Below the pieces are notes generated by a model. It saw only the letters and a program-made list of their open reading frames with translations, was not told the DNA's origin and searched no databases. Source: Gimesia aquarii (GTDB taxonomy: Bacteria; Planctomycetota; Planctomycetia; Planctomycetales; Planctomycetaceae). From it: a stretch of 64,000 nt of DNA. The stretch covers positions 1,469,536-1,533,535 of the forward strand of contig NZ_CP037920.1 of NCBI RefSeq assembly GCF_007748195.1, read 5' to 3'. The position numbers were made by a program, and so were the translations under genes. Shown one piece after another: positions 18,114 through 28,179 of the stretch; position 1 is the stretch's first letter; each line of letters begins with the position of its first letter.

Positions 18114-18938
18114 ATGACCACTATGAAATCAAATCAGCCGGGAAAAACTCGACATATGAAATGCTTGACTCGCAGCTCACGATATTTGTTGATTCTATTT
18201 CTTGTATTCTGCATGAGCAGAGTAGGGATCACTGAGGAACCTCCTAAATCAGAGCGATCAAAAGAGGATGCCGTCATCAATTCAAAGTTGAAACAGTTAA
18301 TTGATGAGTTAACCGCTCAGATTAAACAAACACCTGGTGATACCTCTTTATATTCGCGGAGAGGAGACGCATTTTTTTTTAGGGGACAATTCAAAAAGGC
18401 CGTTGCCGACTATGATAAGATGATTGAGCTGAATCCGAAGATTAAGACCTCACACTGGAGACGGGGCATTGCCTGTTACTACGCCAAGCAGTATGCAGAT
18501 GCGGCTAAGCAATTTGAGAGCTATCATACGTTCGACAACGTTGATCGTGAAAATGGTATTTGGCGTTTCTTCTCCCAATATAAAGCAAAAGGAGCGGATG
18601 AAGCACAACGTGGACTGCTAAAGTATGAAAAAGATGACCGCGAACCATTTCCTAAACTCTATCGTTTATTTGAAGGTAAAGTGACCCCAGAGACTATTTT
18701 GAAAAACATTCAGAAAGCAAGTATCGATGAAAATGAGCGAGAGAAACGAAATTTTTATGCATACCTTTATATTGGTCTGAATGAATCATTGCATGGGCGG
18801 AAAGAAAACGCTCGACAATATCTGCAAAAAGCGGTTAATAATAAATGGGGGCCTGGGGCTGGTTTTGGGCCGAATTACATGTGGCACACTGGTCGAATCG
18901 AGCTACAATTACTAACAGCACCAGAAAAACAAAAATGA
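18114..18938 (+). CDS. Secreted TPR-repeat protein
   Basis: 274 residues with a signal peptide (SSRYLLILFLVFCMSRVGIT). Two tetratricopeptide-like units follow at about residues 75-150 (TSLYSRRGDAFFFRGQFKKA and SHWRRGIACYYAKQYADAAK), then a region resembling bacterial TPR lipoproteins of the NlpI type (AYLYIGLNESLHGRKENARQ). TPRs mediate protein contacts; partner unknown. The internal Met at residue 4 or 15 could also start translation. The next TPR gene begins at its stop codon, so the two form an operon. Confidence 0.8.
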   Translation: MTTMKSNQPGKTRHMKCLTRSSRYLLILFLVFCMSRVGITEEPPKSERSKEDAVINSKLKQLIDELTAQIKQTPGDTSLYSRRGDAFFFRGQFKKAVADYDKMIELNPKIKTSHWRRGIACYYAKQYADAAKQFESYHTFDNVDRENGIWRFFSQYKAKGADEAQRGLLKYEKDDREPFPKLYRLFEGKVTPETILKNIQKASIDENEREKRNFYAYLYIGLNESLHGRKENARQYLQKAVNNKWGPGAGFGPNYMWHTGRIELQLLTAPEKQK

Positions 18939-18970
18939 ATTCCCTGTGTCTTCAATTGGGGCTTAATAAC

Positions 18971-20341
18971 ATGAACAGGAAGCATTCAGACTTTATTTCC
19001 GCTTTATTTTTTTGTTTGATCGCGCTTATCTCTGTTATGGAAAACAGTGTTTTTGCACAGGATCAAAACAAAGAAGCAGTCTCTGTTTCAGAGCAGGAAA
19101 AAAAAGAAAAAGCTCTGGAACATGCCAAAAAAGGTCAGAAATTTCTCAGACAGAAATATTGGAAGGATGCAATTTCAGAATTTGAAAAAGCGATTGAATT
19201 ACAACCAAAAAACAGTGTTTTACATTATTTACTCGGCGTGAGTTACATGGAGAACTCTGAAGCGAGTAAGGGGTGGGTCGAATTACGAAAAGCAGTTTTA
19301 CTTGACCAAAACAACAAACGCGCTGCGAATGATTTCATGAAGATCTGGAATTTTTTTGACAGTAGAGGTTTATTAAACGTGGGAACTCCGGAAGTGGAAG
19401 TCCTCAAGGTATTGGGAAAACCAGATCGACAGCGAAATCAAAACGGTGAGTCACTCTTAATCTACGGGTTTATGTGGATCAAATTTCGTAACGCCAGGTT
19501 ATTTGCTTTAGTTGATGTACGGGGCCTCGTTAAAGATCTTACCAGAGCCATTAGTACTATGGAATTTAAGCTGGGGCCTTCATGGAAAGAAGGCTATCGA
19601 ATGATGAATGCGACCAATGCTTTGACTGAATTTGTTACAGCAGAAGAAACCGTACAGAATTATCGACAATTATTCTCGACACAGAGACTATTCAAACTGG
19701 GTGAACAGATCTCTGCGAAAGAAATGATGAATCGTATGAAGTCTAATTTGGAAAAAACACATCAAATTGAAGAGTGGAATGTCATCCGGGAAGGCGATAG
19801 TGATATTTTATTTGAATGGCGTGTCGCTAAGAATGAACGCGCTCCTGCGCAATACGAAATTACGAGACTCATCAGAGGGAAAAGGGATATGCATCGCCTG
19901 GCGTATGTGACTCGGAAATTACCTCTTGATGAAACGACACGTAAGACATGGATTCAGCAGTTGGAAGCAGCAAAGTTGGTAGTGGCTCATCCAGTAGACA
20001 GCAAACTCACCGCTGCACAAAAGAGGAGTCTCGCTGAGGAACTCGAGAAAAAAACCAGAGAAATCATTGTGCTTCAGTTAGGGTTAATCAAAAAGCAGGA
20101 TGTTGAGGCACTCAAACCTTACTTCACCAAACGGCTGCGCAATCGTATCACTTCCAAAATGTTGGAACAAGCAGCGCGGCAGATAGAGTCAGCGACTCCT
20201 GAAGAGTTAGTTCATTCTGTCCAGGTTGATGACACGAAGAACCAGATTCAAGCCAGGATCATGATGAAAAATGGTCGAACTCTGACGACTTTGATCCCCG
20301 TAAATGGAAAATGGGAAGCAGACACAATTTGGTTTAAATAA
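18971..20341 (+). CDS. Secreted TPR protein with unknown C-terminal region
   Basis: Starting at ATG 18971 gives 456 residues with a signal peptide (FISALFFCLIALISVMENSVFA). An ATG at 18935 overlapping the previous stop by ATGA is the alternative. A TPR pair lies near residues 45-110 (KGQKFLRQKYWKDAISEFEK, VLHYLLGVSYMENSEASKGW). The middle has a short beta/VLGKPD segment (LKVLGKPDRQRNQNGESLLI), and a later part (residues 200-330) I do not recognise. The C-terminal third is helical and ends in a small domain resembling nuclear-transport-factor-like folds, which is only a guess. It pairs with the preceding TPR gene. Confidence 0.78.
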   Translation: MNRKHSDFISALFFCLIALISVMENSVFAQDQNKEAVSVSEQEKKEKALEHAKKGQKFLRQKYWKDAISEFEKAIELQPKNSVLHYLLGVSYMENSEASKGWVELRKAVLLDQNNKRAANDFMKIWNFFDSRGLLNVGTPEVEVLKVLGKPDRQRNQNGESLLIYGFMWIKFRNARLFALVDVRGLVKDLTRAISTMEFKLGPSWKEGYRMMNATNALTEFVTAEETVQNYRQLFSTQRLFKLGEQISAKEMMNRMKSNLEKTHQIEEWNVIREGDSDILFEWRVAKNERAPAQYEITRLIRGKRDMHRLAYVTRKLPLDETTRKTWIQQLEAAKLVVAHPVDSKLTAAQKRSLAEELEKKTREIIVLQLGLIKKQDVEALKPYFTKRLRNRITSKMLEQAARQIESATPEELVHSVQVDDTKNQIQARIMMKNGRTLTTLIPVNGKWEADTIWFK

Positions 20342-20884
20342 CTGTTGATAAGTTACCAAATTGACCAAATTATCCTATCGTCGCAAATCTCATTCATTAC
20401 ACTCGAAGATGAGTGCTTGTTAGATCACCTCTCGATGTCTGCTTTGCATGCAATTGCTGAGAATATTTTCAAAGAAAATTCTGTTGGATCATGTACCAAA
20501 TTGGGTCCGGTTTTCATCCTTTAGATTGTGCTTAATACCTTATTTCAAAAGAGCTTACGCTATATAGAAGTCCATTCGGATTTTCGATTCACCTAAGAGG
20601 TTTTCCACTGACCCCTTCGATTAGCATATTTCGTCTCAACTTCTTAACACGATTATTCCGAAAGATCAGAATAACCGCTTGTACCCGGATAATCGGAATA
20701 TCTTCACACCGAGCCGGGTAGAAGTGGGATGAATGGGATCTGGCTTGCCCAGCCATTCATGTCAATCAGGTTTTGTTTGGGGACATGAAGTCCACAATCA
20801 CAGGATTCTGAAAGACAAATAAGGAACAGAGTTGATCGTCTGAAATTGTTAGAGACGAGTTACACATCGACGTTGGAGTTTTCG
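20342..20884 (+). other. Intergenic leader region upstream of the giant surface protein
   Basis: No gene is seen in these 540 bp. A strong stem-loop lies at 20729-20760 (ATGAATGG ... CCATTCAT with an inner CTGG/CCAG pair), about 125 bp before the coding start. GGAG at 20874-20877 is seven bases before the ATG at 20885. I found no recognised riboswitch and no clean sigma70 pair. Confidence 0.45.
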
Positions 20885-23800
20885 ATGATTAAATTACCTG
20901 TTAGTCTGGCCTGCTTCTTTTTAGCGACTCAGTGTTTACTGGCGTCTGCCTATGCAGATCCGAAGCAAACTGAGGACTCTCAATCAGAGGGACGCGCTAC
21001 TGTTGGCGAACAAGAAGGTTCTGCCATCGTAGGGAATGTTTCGTCTGGAGCTTTCAGACATGATTTTATTCCACAGAATAATGTCCAACCGAATCATGTG
21101 CCCGGCTTTACAACAATGAAGGATGCCAGCTACAAGGATACTCCTCAAGGGTATATGCCTTATAAATATCCAGATCCACAAACGATGGTTGTTGATGAAT
21201 ACATCGATAGTGGTATGGGGTATCAGCCACTGCGAGACGCCCCGTTTCAACCCCTCTTTCGTTTGGATAAAGGGATCGGTGGTGGAATTGGTTATGACGA
21301 TGGTTATTCGAATTTAGGAATTTTACTTCCGTTTACAATTAATCCAGATCAAAGTATGTTGTTTCTTGACGTCAGAGCTTTGGTGACAGACGGGGGGCGC
21401 GGTGGAGTCAACCTGGGAGCTGGTTGGCGTGGATACGATGAAACGGTAGATAAGATTTTCACCCTTGCTGGCTGGTATGATTACGATGATGGGCACGTTC
21501 AAGATTATCACCAAATCGGTTTGAGTGGTGAAATCATTGGTCAGTATCTAACCACTCGCATTAATGGTTACTTCCCCATCAATAACGGTCAAGTCATCGT
21601 TTCCAATAATCTGACAGGTGGAGCATTCTTTAAGTCAAATCGAATCATGTTAGATAGAGACCTTCGTACAGAATCTTCCTATGGTGGTGTTGACGCCGAA
21701 ATCGGTGGTCCACTACCAGTCCTTGGAAAGTTTGGAATCGATGCGTTTGTTGGCGGGTATTATTATGACTCGGATCATGATAAAAGTGCGGCCGGAGCTA
21801 AGTTTCGTGCAGAGGCAAATATCAATGACTGGTGGCAGATGAGTGTCAGTTATGCCAAAGATTCCGTCTTCGGATCAAATGCATGGATGAATGTAATACT
21901 GACGATGCCTGACGGCAGATCGAATAAATGGATGCGTCCTAAAACACGCAGACAGCGTATGTATCAACCAATGAATCGTAACTACCGTGTTGTTGCAAAT
22001 GTGAAAAGCACGATTACAAACGAACTTGCCATCAACCCAGACGATGGTATGCCTTATACAGTGGCCCACATCGATCCGGACTTTGGTGCTGCCGGGAATG
22101 GTACCTTTGAAACACCATTTGGTTCTGTGGCCGCTTATAATGCTTCACCTCCAACAGCAGTCACAGATATCATCTTTGTACAAGATGGAACTGCAACGAA
22201 CCTGGATGGAGCTATTACATTGCTTGATAACGGTGGAGGTATCGGAGGACGGCTGGGACAACGTCTCTTAAGTGAAGCGGTAACACACACTTTCAATACA
22301 CTTCAGCCGGGTGGTGGTATCGTAAACATGACTTTACCTGGATTTAATTCCGCGGCCAGTCGCCCTACATTAAGCAATACGACCGGGGGTGAAGGAGCTG
22401 TTGTAATCGGCAACGGTGGTGCCTGGGAAGTATCTGGTTTCAACATCAGTGGGGAACGGGCAGCAGGCACACCACATAACGACGGTATCATTTCTGCCGG
22501 CACTCGTGGTTTCAATATCAACCGTAACTCGTTCGTGCTCTATAATCGCGGAATTGATGTCACAAACACTGCCAACGGAATTGGTATCGTCTCAGAGAAT
22601 ACATTCTCAGGAGATGCCGCGAATTCTTTGCATGGAGCACGGATCACTCAAAATGTAGGAACACTTGAACTTGCGTTCCAAAATAATACAGCGACAAATA
22701 ATCTTGGTGTAGTTCCACCCGGTACGGGAACTGGTTTTGAGATCATTGCCAATGGTGGAAGCACTATTGATGGAGTTGGGACAGCCGCTGATGGTGTTAC
22801 AACTCTCGGAATTACAGGGAACACCGCCAATGCAAATGGTACTGGTATGATCATCACAGCCAATGGTGGATCAACCATTGATACTGATTTCTCAAACAAC
22901 ACGTTTAATAATAATATCAATCCTAATACTGGATTACATGTGAATTCCAATGCCAGTACTGTTACGTTCCGTACCTTTGATTCGATTACAGCGACTGGTA
23001 ATACAGGAATTGGTATCGCCTTTGATACCACCGGTGGCGGTACTCTCACGGCCTTGTCGGAAGATACTAATGGGAATGGAACACTTGACCCTGGGGAAGA
23101 CAATAACGGTAACGGAGTTTTGGACCTGGGGATAACCAACATCAATGCCAGTTCGAATACCACAGACGGTTTTGTAGCGACATCTGATGGTGCTGGTTCT
23201 AGAATTGATCTGAATATTGGAAATGTAAACTCGGTTGCGAACGTATTTAGTAATAATGGTCAAAACGGAATTAGCCTGAATACACTAAATACAGGCACGA
23301 TTCGTGCTAACATTGCAAACAACTCAGCGATAGGAAATACTCAGGATGGTTTAGCGATCACACTGACAACTGGTACCATTGATCTCACCACCTTCGGGTC
23401 ACCTTCGATTACCGCTAATACCTTTACCGGAAACACGCGGCATGGTATGAGCATTGTGAATAATACAGGTGGGGTTTTCACTACAGCGTTGATTTCAGAA
23501 AATGACTTCAGTAATAACACTCAGGCAGGTATGTTCATCGGTGGAGCAGCATTGGGTGGTACAGATACTGCTGTAAATACGCTTGGCTCAATCGATTCGA
23601 ATAACTTTAACCGGGATACGAGCGGAACGGAGGGAATACTGTTTGGTTCCAGTGACGTTCGAACGACGGCAAGCATTACACGTAACACCTTTGTAGGTCG
23701 TGCTCCCAACTTACCTGGTGATGATGGTGCAGGTCGTGGTATTGGTGGTACAGTTACAGGAACAACAACCGTTGGTGGTAACGGTGGAGTGACTCTGGCG

Positions 23801-25759
23801 ATCGGAAGCCTGGCAGCAATTGACAATTCACTCATGAATACCTTTTCCAACAATGGTGATGCTCACATCGGGCTAGAACTTCAAGGAAATACCACAAACC
23901 AGGTCGACATCGATCAACAACTTTTTGATACAACATTTAACACCACGCTGAGCACTGATTTCAATGGCGAAGGTGTGGGCTTCCTACTGAGTGATACTGC
24001 TACCTTTACCGGAACCATTCAACGTAATGTCTTCCAAAATAATGTTGCTTCCGGTTTACGGCTTGATACAACCGGTAACAACTTAGGAGATTTTGCAACA
24101 ATCAATGGTGTTACCATCGGTGGTACAACAGCAACTTTTGGAAACCTCTTCCAGAACAATGGGGGTAATGGTATTCAAATGGCGCGCACTTCAGACGGTG
24201 TGCTCACTAACACCACGATTCGCTTTAACACTCTGACTGGAAACACCTTGGATGGTATTGACTTGACTGCAACAGGTGCAAATAAGGTAGATACCTACAC
24301 CATTAACGACAACATTATTACAAACAATGTTCAGAACGGTGTCGATTTGCGAGTAGAAACAGATGCCGGACTATCTGCGAACATGACTCGTAATACAATC
24401 ACAGGAAATACTCTGGACGGTATTAGTACCACCGAGCTGCAAAACTCCTTTGCTGATCGACGGCATATTACAGGAACCTGGACAGTCAATAATATTTCCA
24501 ATAACGGAGCCAATGGTATCGATCTTGGTGCCGCTTCGGATAATCTCGTCATTGGAGATGCTGCGGATTCCTCACTGGGTAACCTGATTCAGAACAACAC
24601 GGAAGATGGTGTGAATGTTACTGGAGCGGGTAGCATCACCATTGCCCGTAACATGATTGCTGAAAACACAGTACATGGTGTTGATTTGGACCTGGAGGAT
24701 GATAGTGAGATCTACGCGAATGTGATCACGATTTCGAACAACGATATTACAATGAACCAGGGAGATGGTATCGAATACATGAATGTCTCATCTTCTTTTA
24801 ATCCTACCGACGTGTTTACATTAAGTATCACCGGAAACGTGATCGACTTCAACAACGGTCGTGGTTTCGATGTCTTGGCTAGACCAGGATTTGGTAATTC
24901 GTATTCAGAAACTGATATCACATTTAACAATAACATTGTCAATGCCAACCAACTGGAAGGTATCTATGTGGTCTACACCGCATCAAATACCCAAACACAA
25001 ACCGGTCCTTCAACAGATCCTCTGAACGCAGATGGAAGTCCGTTCCAGGATGTCTACCTGAGGTTTAATATGGATGGTAACCAGATTATTGATAACGGAG
25101 TCAGCAGTGGCTTTGGTACGACTGGTCTAGTGGTTCGTGTTGGTACCACACGAGCGTTCAATAATACGACTGCCACAGGTGGTTTTGCCAGCGATGGTGC
25201 TGGGAACTTTGATATTTCAGGTGTCATCATGAATGTCACCAACAATACTTTAACGGGTAACCTGGGTGATGATGTGTACTTCGAATCATTCACTTCCACT
25301 GTCGATCCTGTTGACACAGCTGGAACTTGGGGTAACACCATTGACCCAACTGCCATTACAGCTTTCGCGAGCGATCCCCTGGCTCGTTTAGACCTGGATT
25401 GGGATAACAATACAATTTTGTCAGCTGATACAACGAATATCGGTGCATTCTACAACAACGCAGATACTTTCAAATCACGTTTGAACAACGTTGCCAGCCC
25501 GGGGCCCTTCACTTCAACCTCTCGACGTCGTAATGCTCAACGTCTGGCCGCTCGCATACCTAACTTGAACGCTCCAGGAGCAGGTACCTTCCTCTATTCC
25601 GGTACCGGTGCCAGTACGTTCCGAGTTGACAGTACCGGGGACCTTGGAATTTTCATCTTGGATACCAATCCCTTCCTTGTCACACCTAATGACGCAAACG
25701 GTGTCTTACTACCTGGGAACATCGTTGGCGAACTTCCATTCGGTTGGGGACAGTTCTAA
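20885..25759 (+). CDS. Inverse autotransporter beta-barrel / beta-helix surface protein
   Basis: 1624 residues. A signal peptide (LPVSLACFFLATQCLLASAYA) leads into a barrel-like region at about residues 130-360 with alternating strands (GYDDGYSNLGILLPF, FLDVRALVTDGGRGGVNLGA, LSGEIIGQYLTTRINGYFPI) ending in the RNYRVV motif near residue 364, a hallmark of the intimin/invasin-type inverse autotransporter barrel (type Ve). From about residue 385 to 1600 the passenger is a long right-handed parallel beta-helix of repeated N-x-T/S/F-x-x-N-x-x-x-G units (NTFTGNTRHGMSIV). A Ca-loop-like segment (DTNGNGTLDPGEDNNGNG) is near residue 730. The barrel sits in the outer membrane and exports the passenger; adhesion is the likely job. 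No C-terminal anchor is seen. Base composition is like its neighbours. Confidence 0.85.
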   Translation: MIKLPVSLACFFLATQCLLASAYADPKQTEDSQSEGRATVGEQEGSAIVGNVSSGAFRHDFIPQNNVQPNHVPGFTTMKDASYKDTPQGYMPYKYPDPQTMVVDEYIDSGMGYQPLRDAPFQPLFRLDKGIGGGIGYDDGYSNLGILLPFTINPDQSMLFLDVRALVTDGGRGGVNLGAGWRGYDETVDKIFTLAGWYDYDDGHVQDYHQIGLSGEIIGQYLTTRINGYFPINNGQVIVSNNLTGGAFFKSNRIMLDRDLRTESSYGGVDAEIGGPLPVLGKFGIDAFVGGYYYDSDHDKSAAGAKFRAEANINDWWQMSVSYAKDSVFGSNAWMNVILTMPDGRSNKWMRPKTRRQRMYQPMNRNYRVVANVKSTITNELAINPDDGMPYTVAHIDPDFGAAGNGTFETPFGSVAAYNASPPTAVTDIIFVQDGTATNLDGAITLLDNGGGIGGRLGQRLLSEAVTHTFNTLQPGGGIVNMTLPGFNSAASRPTLSNTTGGEGAVVIGNGGAWEVSGFNISGERAAGTPHNDGIISAGTRGFNINRNSFVLYNRGIDVTNTANGIGIVSENTFSGDAANSLHGARITQNVGTLELAFQNNTATNNLGVVPPGTGTGFEIIANGGSTIDGVGTAADGVTTLGITGNTANANGTGMIITANGGSTIDTDFSNNTFNNNINPNTGLHVNSNASTVTFRTFDSITATGNTGIGIAFDTTGGGTLTALSEDTNGNGTLDPGEDNNGNGVLDLGITNINASSNTTDGFVATSDGAGSRIDLNIGNVNSVANVFSNNGQNGISLNTLNTGTIRANIANNSAIGNTQDGLAITLTTGTIDLTTFGSPSITANTFTGNTRHGMSIVNNTGGVFTTALISENDFSNNTQAGMFIGGAALGGTDTAVNTLGSIDSNNFNRDTSGTEGILFGSSDVRTTASITRNTFVGRAPNLPGDDGAGRGIGGTVTGTTTVGGNGGVTLAIGSLAAIDNSLMNTFSNNGDAHIGLELQGNTTNQVDIDQQLFDTTFNTTLSTDFNGEGVGFLLSDTATFTGTIQRNVFQNNVASGLRLDTTGNNLGDFATINGVTIGGTTATFGNLFQNNGGNGIQMARTSDGVLTNTTIRFNTLTGNTLDGIDLTATGANKVDTYTINDNIITNNVQNGVDLRVETDAGLSANMTRNTITGNTLDGISTTELQNSFADRRHITGTWTVNNISNNGANGIDLGAASDNLVIGDAADSSLGNLIQNNTEDGVNVTGAGSITIARNMIAENTVHGVDLDLEDDSEIYANVITISNNDITMNQGDGIEYMNVSSSFNPTDVFTLSITGNVIDFNNGRGFDVLARPGFGNSYSETDITFNNNIVNANQLEGIYVVYTASNTQTQTGPSTDPLNADGSPFQDVYLRFNMDGNQIIDNGVSSGFGTTGLVVRVGTTRAFNNTTATGGFASDGAGNFDISGVIMNVTNNTLTGNLGDDVYFESFTSTVDPVDTAGTWGNTIDPTAITAFASDPLARLDLDWDNNTILSADTTNIGAFYNNADTFKSRLNNVASPGPFTSTSRRRNAQRLAARIPNLNAPGAGTFLYSGTGASTFRVDSTGDLGIFILDTNPFLVTPNDANGVLLPGNIVGELPFGWGQF

Positions 25760-25800
25760 TCTCCCCCACTGGGCATGATTTGAATCTCTGTTAAAATGAA

Positions 25801-25840
25801 AAGGCCATCCTGAAGCAATTCAGGATGGCCTTATTTTTTT
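25801..25840 (+). terminator. Rho-independent terminator after the beta-helix gene
   Basis: A perfect 14-bp stem (25801-25814 with 25819-25832, loop GCAA) is followed by TTATTTTTTT. It lies 40 bp past the stop codon and 20 bp before the convergent aminotransferase ends, so it may serve both directions. Confidence 0.9.
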
Positions 25841-25861
25841 AATAGATGAACTCACTGCCGG

Positions 25862-27061
25862 TTAAGCGGGTGACAGAAACTGCTCAATCCGGTTCAAACC
25901 TTCTTCCAGAGTTTTGAGATCAGTCGCAAAAGAGAGTCGAACATATCCCGGTGCGCCAAAGGCATCTCCGGTTACTAGAGCCACATGCGCTTCTTCCAGT
26001 AACGCGGTGCAGAATTCGCTGGAGTCTTTCACCACTTTGCCGCCACCAAGTGGTTTGTTGAAATGGGCGCTCACATTGAAAAAGGCATAAAACGCACCCC
26101 CCGGTTCCGCAAAGCTGATTTCAGGAAATTTTCGTAAACGTTCGAGTACATACTTGCGACGTTCTGTAAAGGCGGCCAACATTTCAGCTACACTCTCCTG
26201 GGGGCCACTCAAAGCGGCAATGGTAGCTGCTTGGCTGATGCTACAGGGGTTCGAGGTTTCCTGACTTTGTAATTTTGTCATGGCAGCCGTTAGTTCAACA
26301 GAGGCAATTGCCCAGCCAATTCGCCAGCCCGTCATCGCATAAGCTTTACTGACACCACTGACGATAATCGTTCTCTCTGCTACGTCTGGTCCGAACGAAG
26401 CGAAGCTACGAAATTCAGAACCTTCGTAAATCAGCTTCTCATAAATCTCATCGGAAAGTACGGCGATATCTTTCTCAACGGCCACACGAGCCAATGCTTC
26501 CAGAGTTTCCACGGGATACGCGGCACCTGTCGGGTTACAGGGGTTGTTGAGCATCATCAGTTTGGTTTTGGGAGTGATTGCCTGTGCGAACTGATCAGCG
26601 CTCATGCAGAATCCACTTTCCTCGGTCGTCTCTACCATCACAGGCGTGGCACCCGTTAATTCAACCAATGCGCTATAGCTTACCCAGTAGGGGGTCGGAA
26701 TGATGACTTCATCGCCGGGGCCACACAAAGCCGTCAACACGTTATGAATCGAGTGTTTGGCTCCATTGGAAATCACAACTTGATTGGGTTGATAAGACAA
26801 ACCGTAATCGCGTTGATAGGAATCGCAGACGGCCTGCTTCACTTCCAGTGTACCGGCGGCAGGTGTGTAATGAGTCTGACCAGCATCCATTGCCTCTTTA
26901 GCGGCCTGACAGATATGAGCCGGAGTCGTGAAGTCTGGTTCCCCTAATGTGAACTCATAAACTTTGACACCAGTACTTTTTAATTCTTTGGCTTTGGCTG
27001 CAGCGGCTATTGTGGCAGAGGGCTTTAGTTTCTGAACTGTAGAGGAAAGCTGCATCGACAT
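25862..27061 (-). CDS. Class I aspartate/aromatic aminotransferase
   Basis: 399 residues, a fold-type-I PLP aminotransferase of the aspartate aminotransferase (AspAT subgroup I-gamma) type. Motifs: NNPCNPTGAAYPVE for cofactor contact, VLSDEIYEKLIYEG with the Asp and Tyr that bind the PLP ring, and SGVSKAYAMTGWRIGW carrying the Schiff-base Lys. The N-terminus FTLGEPDFTTPAHI is standard. It converts aspartate and 2-oxoglutarate to oxaloacetate and glutamate in the cytoplasm; aromatic or other amino donors cannot be excluded from sequence. Upstream gap of about 308 bp to the next gene holds a hairpin. Confidence 0.92.
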   Translation of the reverse strand: MSMQLSSTVQKLKPSATIAAAAKAKELKSTGVKVYEFTLGEPDFTTPAHICQAAKEAMDAGQTHYTPAAGTLEVKQAVCDSYQRDYGLSYQPNQVVISNGAKHSIHNVLTALCGPGDEVIIPTPYWVSYSALVELTGATPVMVETTEESGFCMSADQFAQAITPKTKLMMLNNPCNPTGAAYPVETLEALARVAVEKDIAVLSDEIYEKLIYEGSEFRSFASFGPDVAERTIIVSGVSKAYAMTGWRIGWAIASVELTAAMTKLQSQETSNPCSISQAATIAALSGPQESVAEMLAAFTERRKYVLERLRKFPEISFAEPGGAFYAFFNVSAHFNKPLGGGKVVKDSSEFCTALLEEAHVALVTGDAFGAPGYVRLSFATDLKTLEEGLNRIEQFLSPA

Positions 27062-27369
27062 AATTCTGATCTTTGTAGTTGAAATGAACGAAACCTTGTA
27101 TGTCTGAAATACGCATTCAGACTGGATTGAGTCCCCTGCTCTGACACCCGGGAATCAATAATTGTTCGAAAACACCCGATTCTTTTCACCTGGGGGGATA
27201 GCGTCAAGTCTCCGATAGCATTGTTTGGAAATCGAACAAGATTCCCGCTAAAAAAATGTGTTTGGCGGGAATGCATTGCCGCTTGACGTATCAAGATTAA
27301 ACCGGGAAAGCGACAATTCTGAGCCCTGTGTTGCTTAAGAAGTAGCAGCTTATTGAATCAGAGAATCGC
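27062..27369. other. Intergenic region with an inverted repeat
   Basis: The 308 bp between the aminotransferase start and the next minus-strand gene hold no recognised gene. An inverted repeat ATTCCCGC (27241-27248) / GCGGGAAT (27265-27272) surrounds a 16-bp A/T-rich spacer and could be a regulatory or attenuation hairpin. No T-run follows it. Confidence 0.4.
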
Positions 27370-28179
27370 TTAGCGGGAACCAGGTAGCTCACTCTCGGCA
27401 TCATTCCCCACTTCGTGCGCTGACATCGCGACCTGAATCCGTGAAGTCATTTTGAAGTCGGTGCGGGGCTGAGTTCCGCCTTTGGTATCACGTGTGACAG
27501 TCACGGCCCATTTTGCGACTCCAAAGGGAATCTCGCTGGTGCGCCAGATGGTTCCCTCATTCTTGGAGCGTGTGGTGGTGCTCTCACTCACATAGCTGCC
27601 TTTATACTCACGGGCGGAGACTGCACCCGTGGGAATGTCAATTGTGGCGGGGCCTCCCTCCGACTCCCATTTGGTGTAATGCTCAAGCATCGTGATCATT
27701 GGGTAAAATCTTAGCACGTTTGTTTTCAGAGGCTCCACTGGCCGGTCTCCCACTTTTCGATAGCCACGAATAATGGGAAGAAATGTGACGGGGAGCCCAC
27801 TTTTGTCTTTAATTTGACCGTTAACCACCTTTTCAGGTATTAAGACCTTATAGATGCGCGGACCGGACACTCCTGGAGCGACTCCCGATTCGGTTTCTTT
27901 GCCGGTTATGCACTTGAACTCAAGCCAGCGGCAAGGGGTTTGGGCACCTTCGAATTCCGCCATTTCTGAACCGACAGAACTGATAATCAAGTGTCGTGTC
28001 CATTTCAGTTTGACATTGAGGTCATTGGAATCGGGCCCCGGCATTTCTTTTTCGTAGGTTCCTTCAAAACGGACCCAGGATCCATCGGGAGGGAGTTCCC
28101 AGATAAGTCCTTGTGCAAATATGGGGCTGCAAAGCGAAACCACCCAGAAAACAGAGAGAAGTAATGATCGGACAAACAT
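27370..28179 (-). CDS. Secreted protein of unknown function
   Basis: From ATG 28179 the product has 269 residues, starting with a signal peptide (MFVRSLLLSVFWVVSLCSPI, cleaved near FAQ). The mature part contains LIWELPPDGSWVRFEGTYEK, and later KVLIPEKVVNGQIKDKSG. It seems beta-rich and I recall similar conserved planctomycete hypothetical proteins with an opening of the WELPPDG-W-VRFEG type, but no function. The open frame extends to 28278 with no sensible signal, so I use the internal ATG. Transcribed away from SppA across a gap with no shared partner. Confidence 0.75.
   Translation of the reverse strand: MFVRSLLLSVFWVVSLCSPIFAQGLIWELPPDGSWVRFEGTYEKEMPGPDSNDLNVKLKWTRHLIISSVGSEMAEFEGAQTPCRWLEFKCITGKETESGVAPGVSGPRIYKVLIPEKVVNGQIKDKSGLPVTFLPIIRGYRKVGDRPVEPLKTNVLRFYPMITMLEHYTKWESEGGPATIDIPTGAVSAREYKGSYVSESTTTRSKNEGTIWRTSEIPFGVAKWAVTVTRDTKGGTQPRTDFKMTSRIQVAMSAHEVGNDAESELPGSR

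Noticed and set aside
18845-18970. Upstream extension of the second TPR gene
   Set aside because: The extra residues lie inside the previous TPR gene in another phase and precede a clear signal peptide, so the start at 18971 (or 18935) is used.
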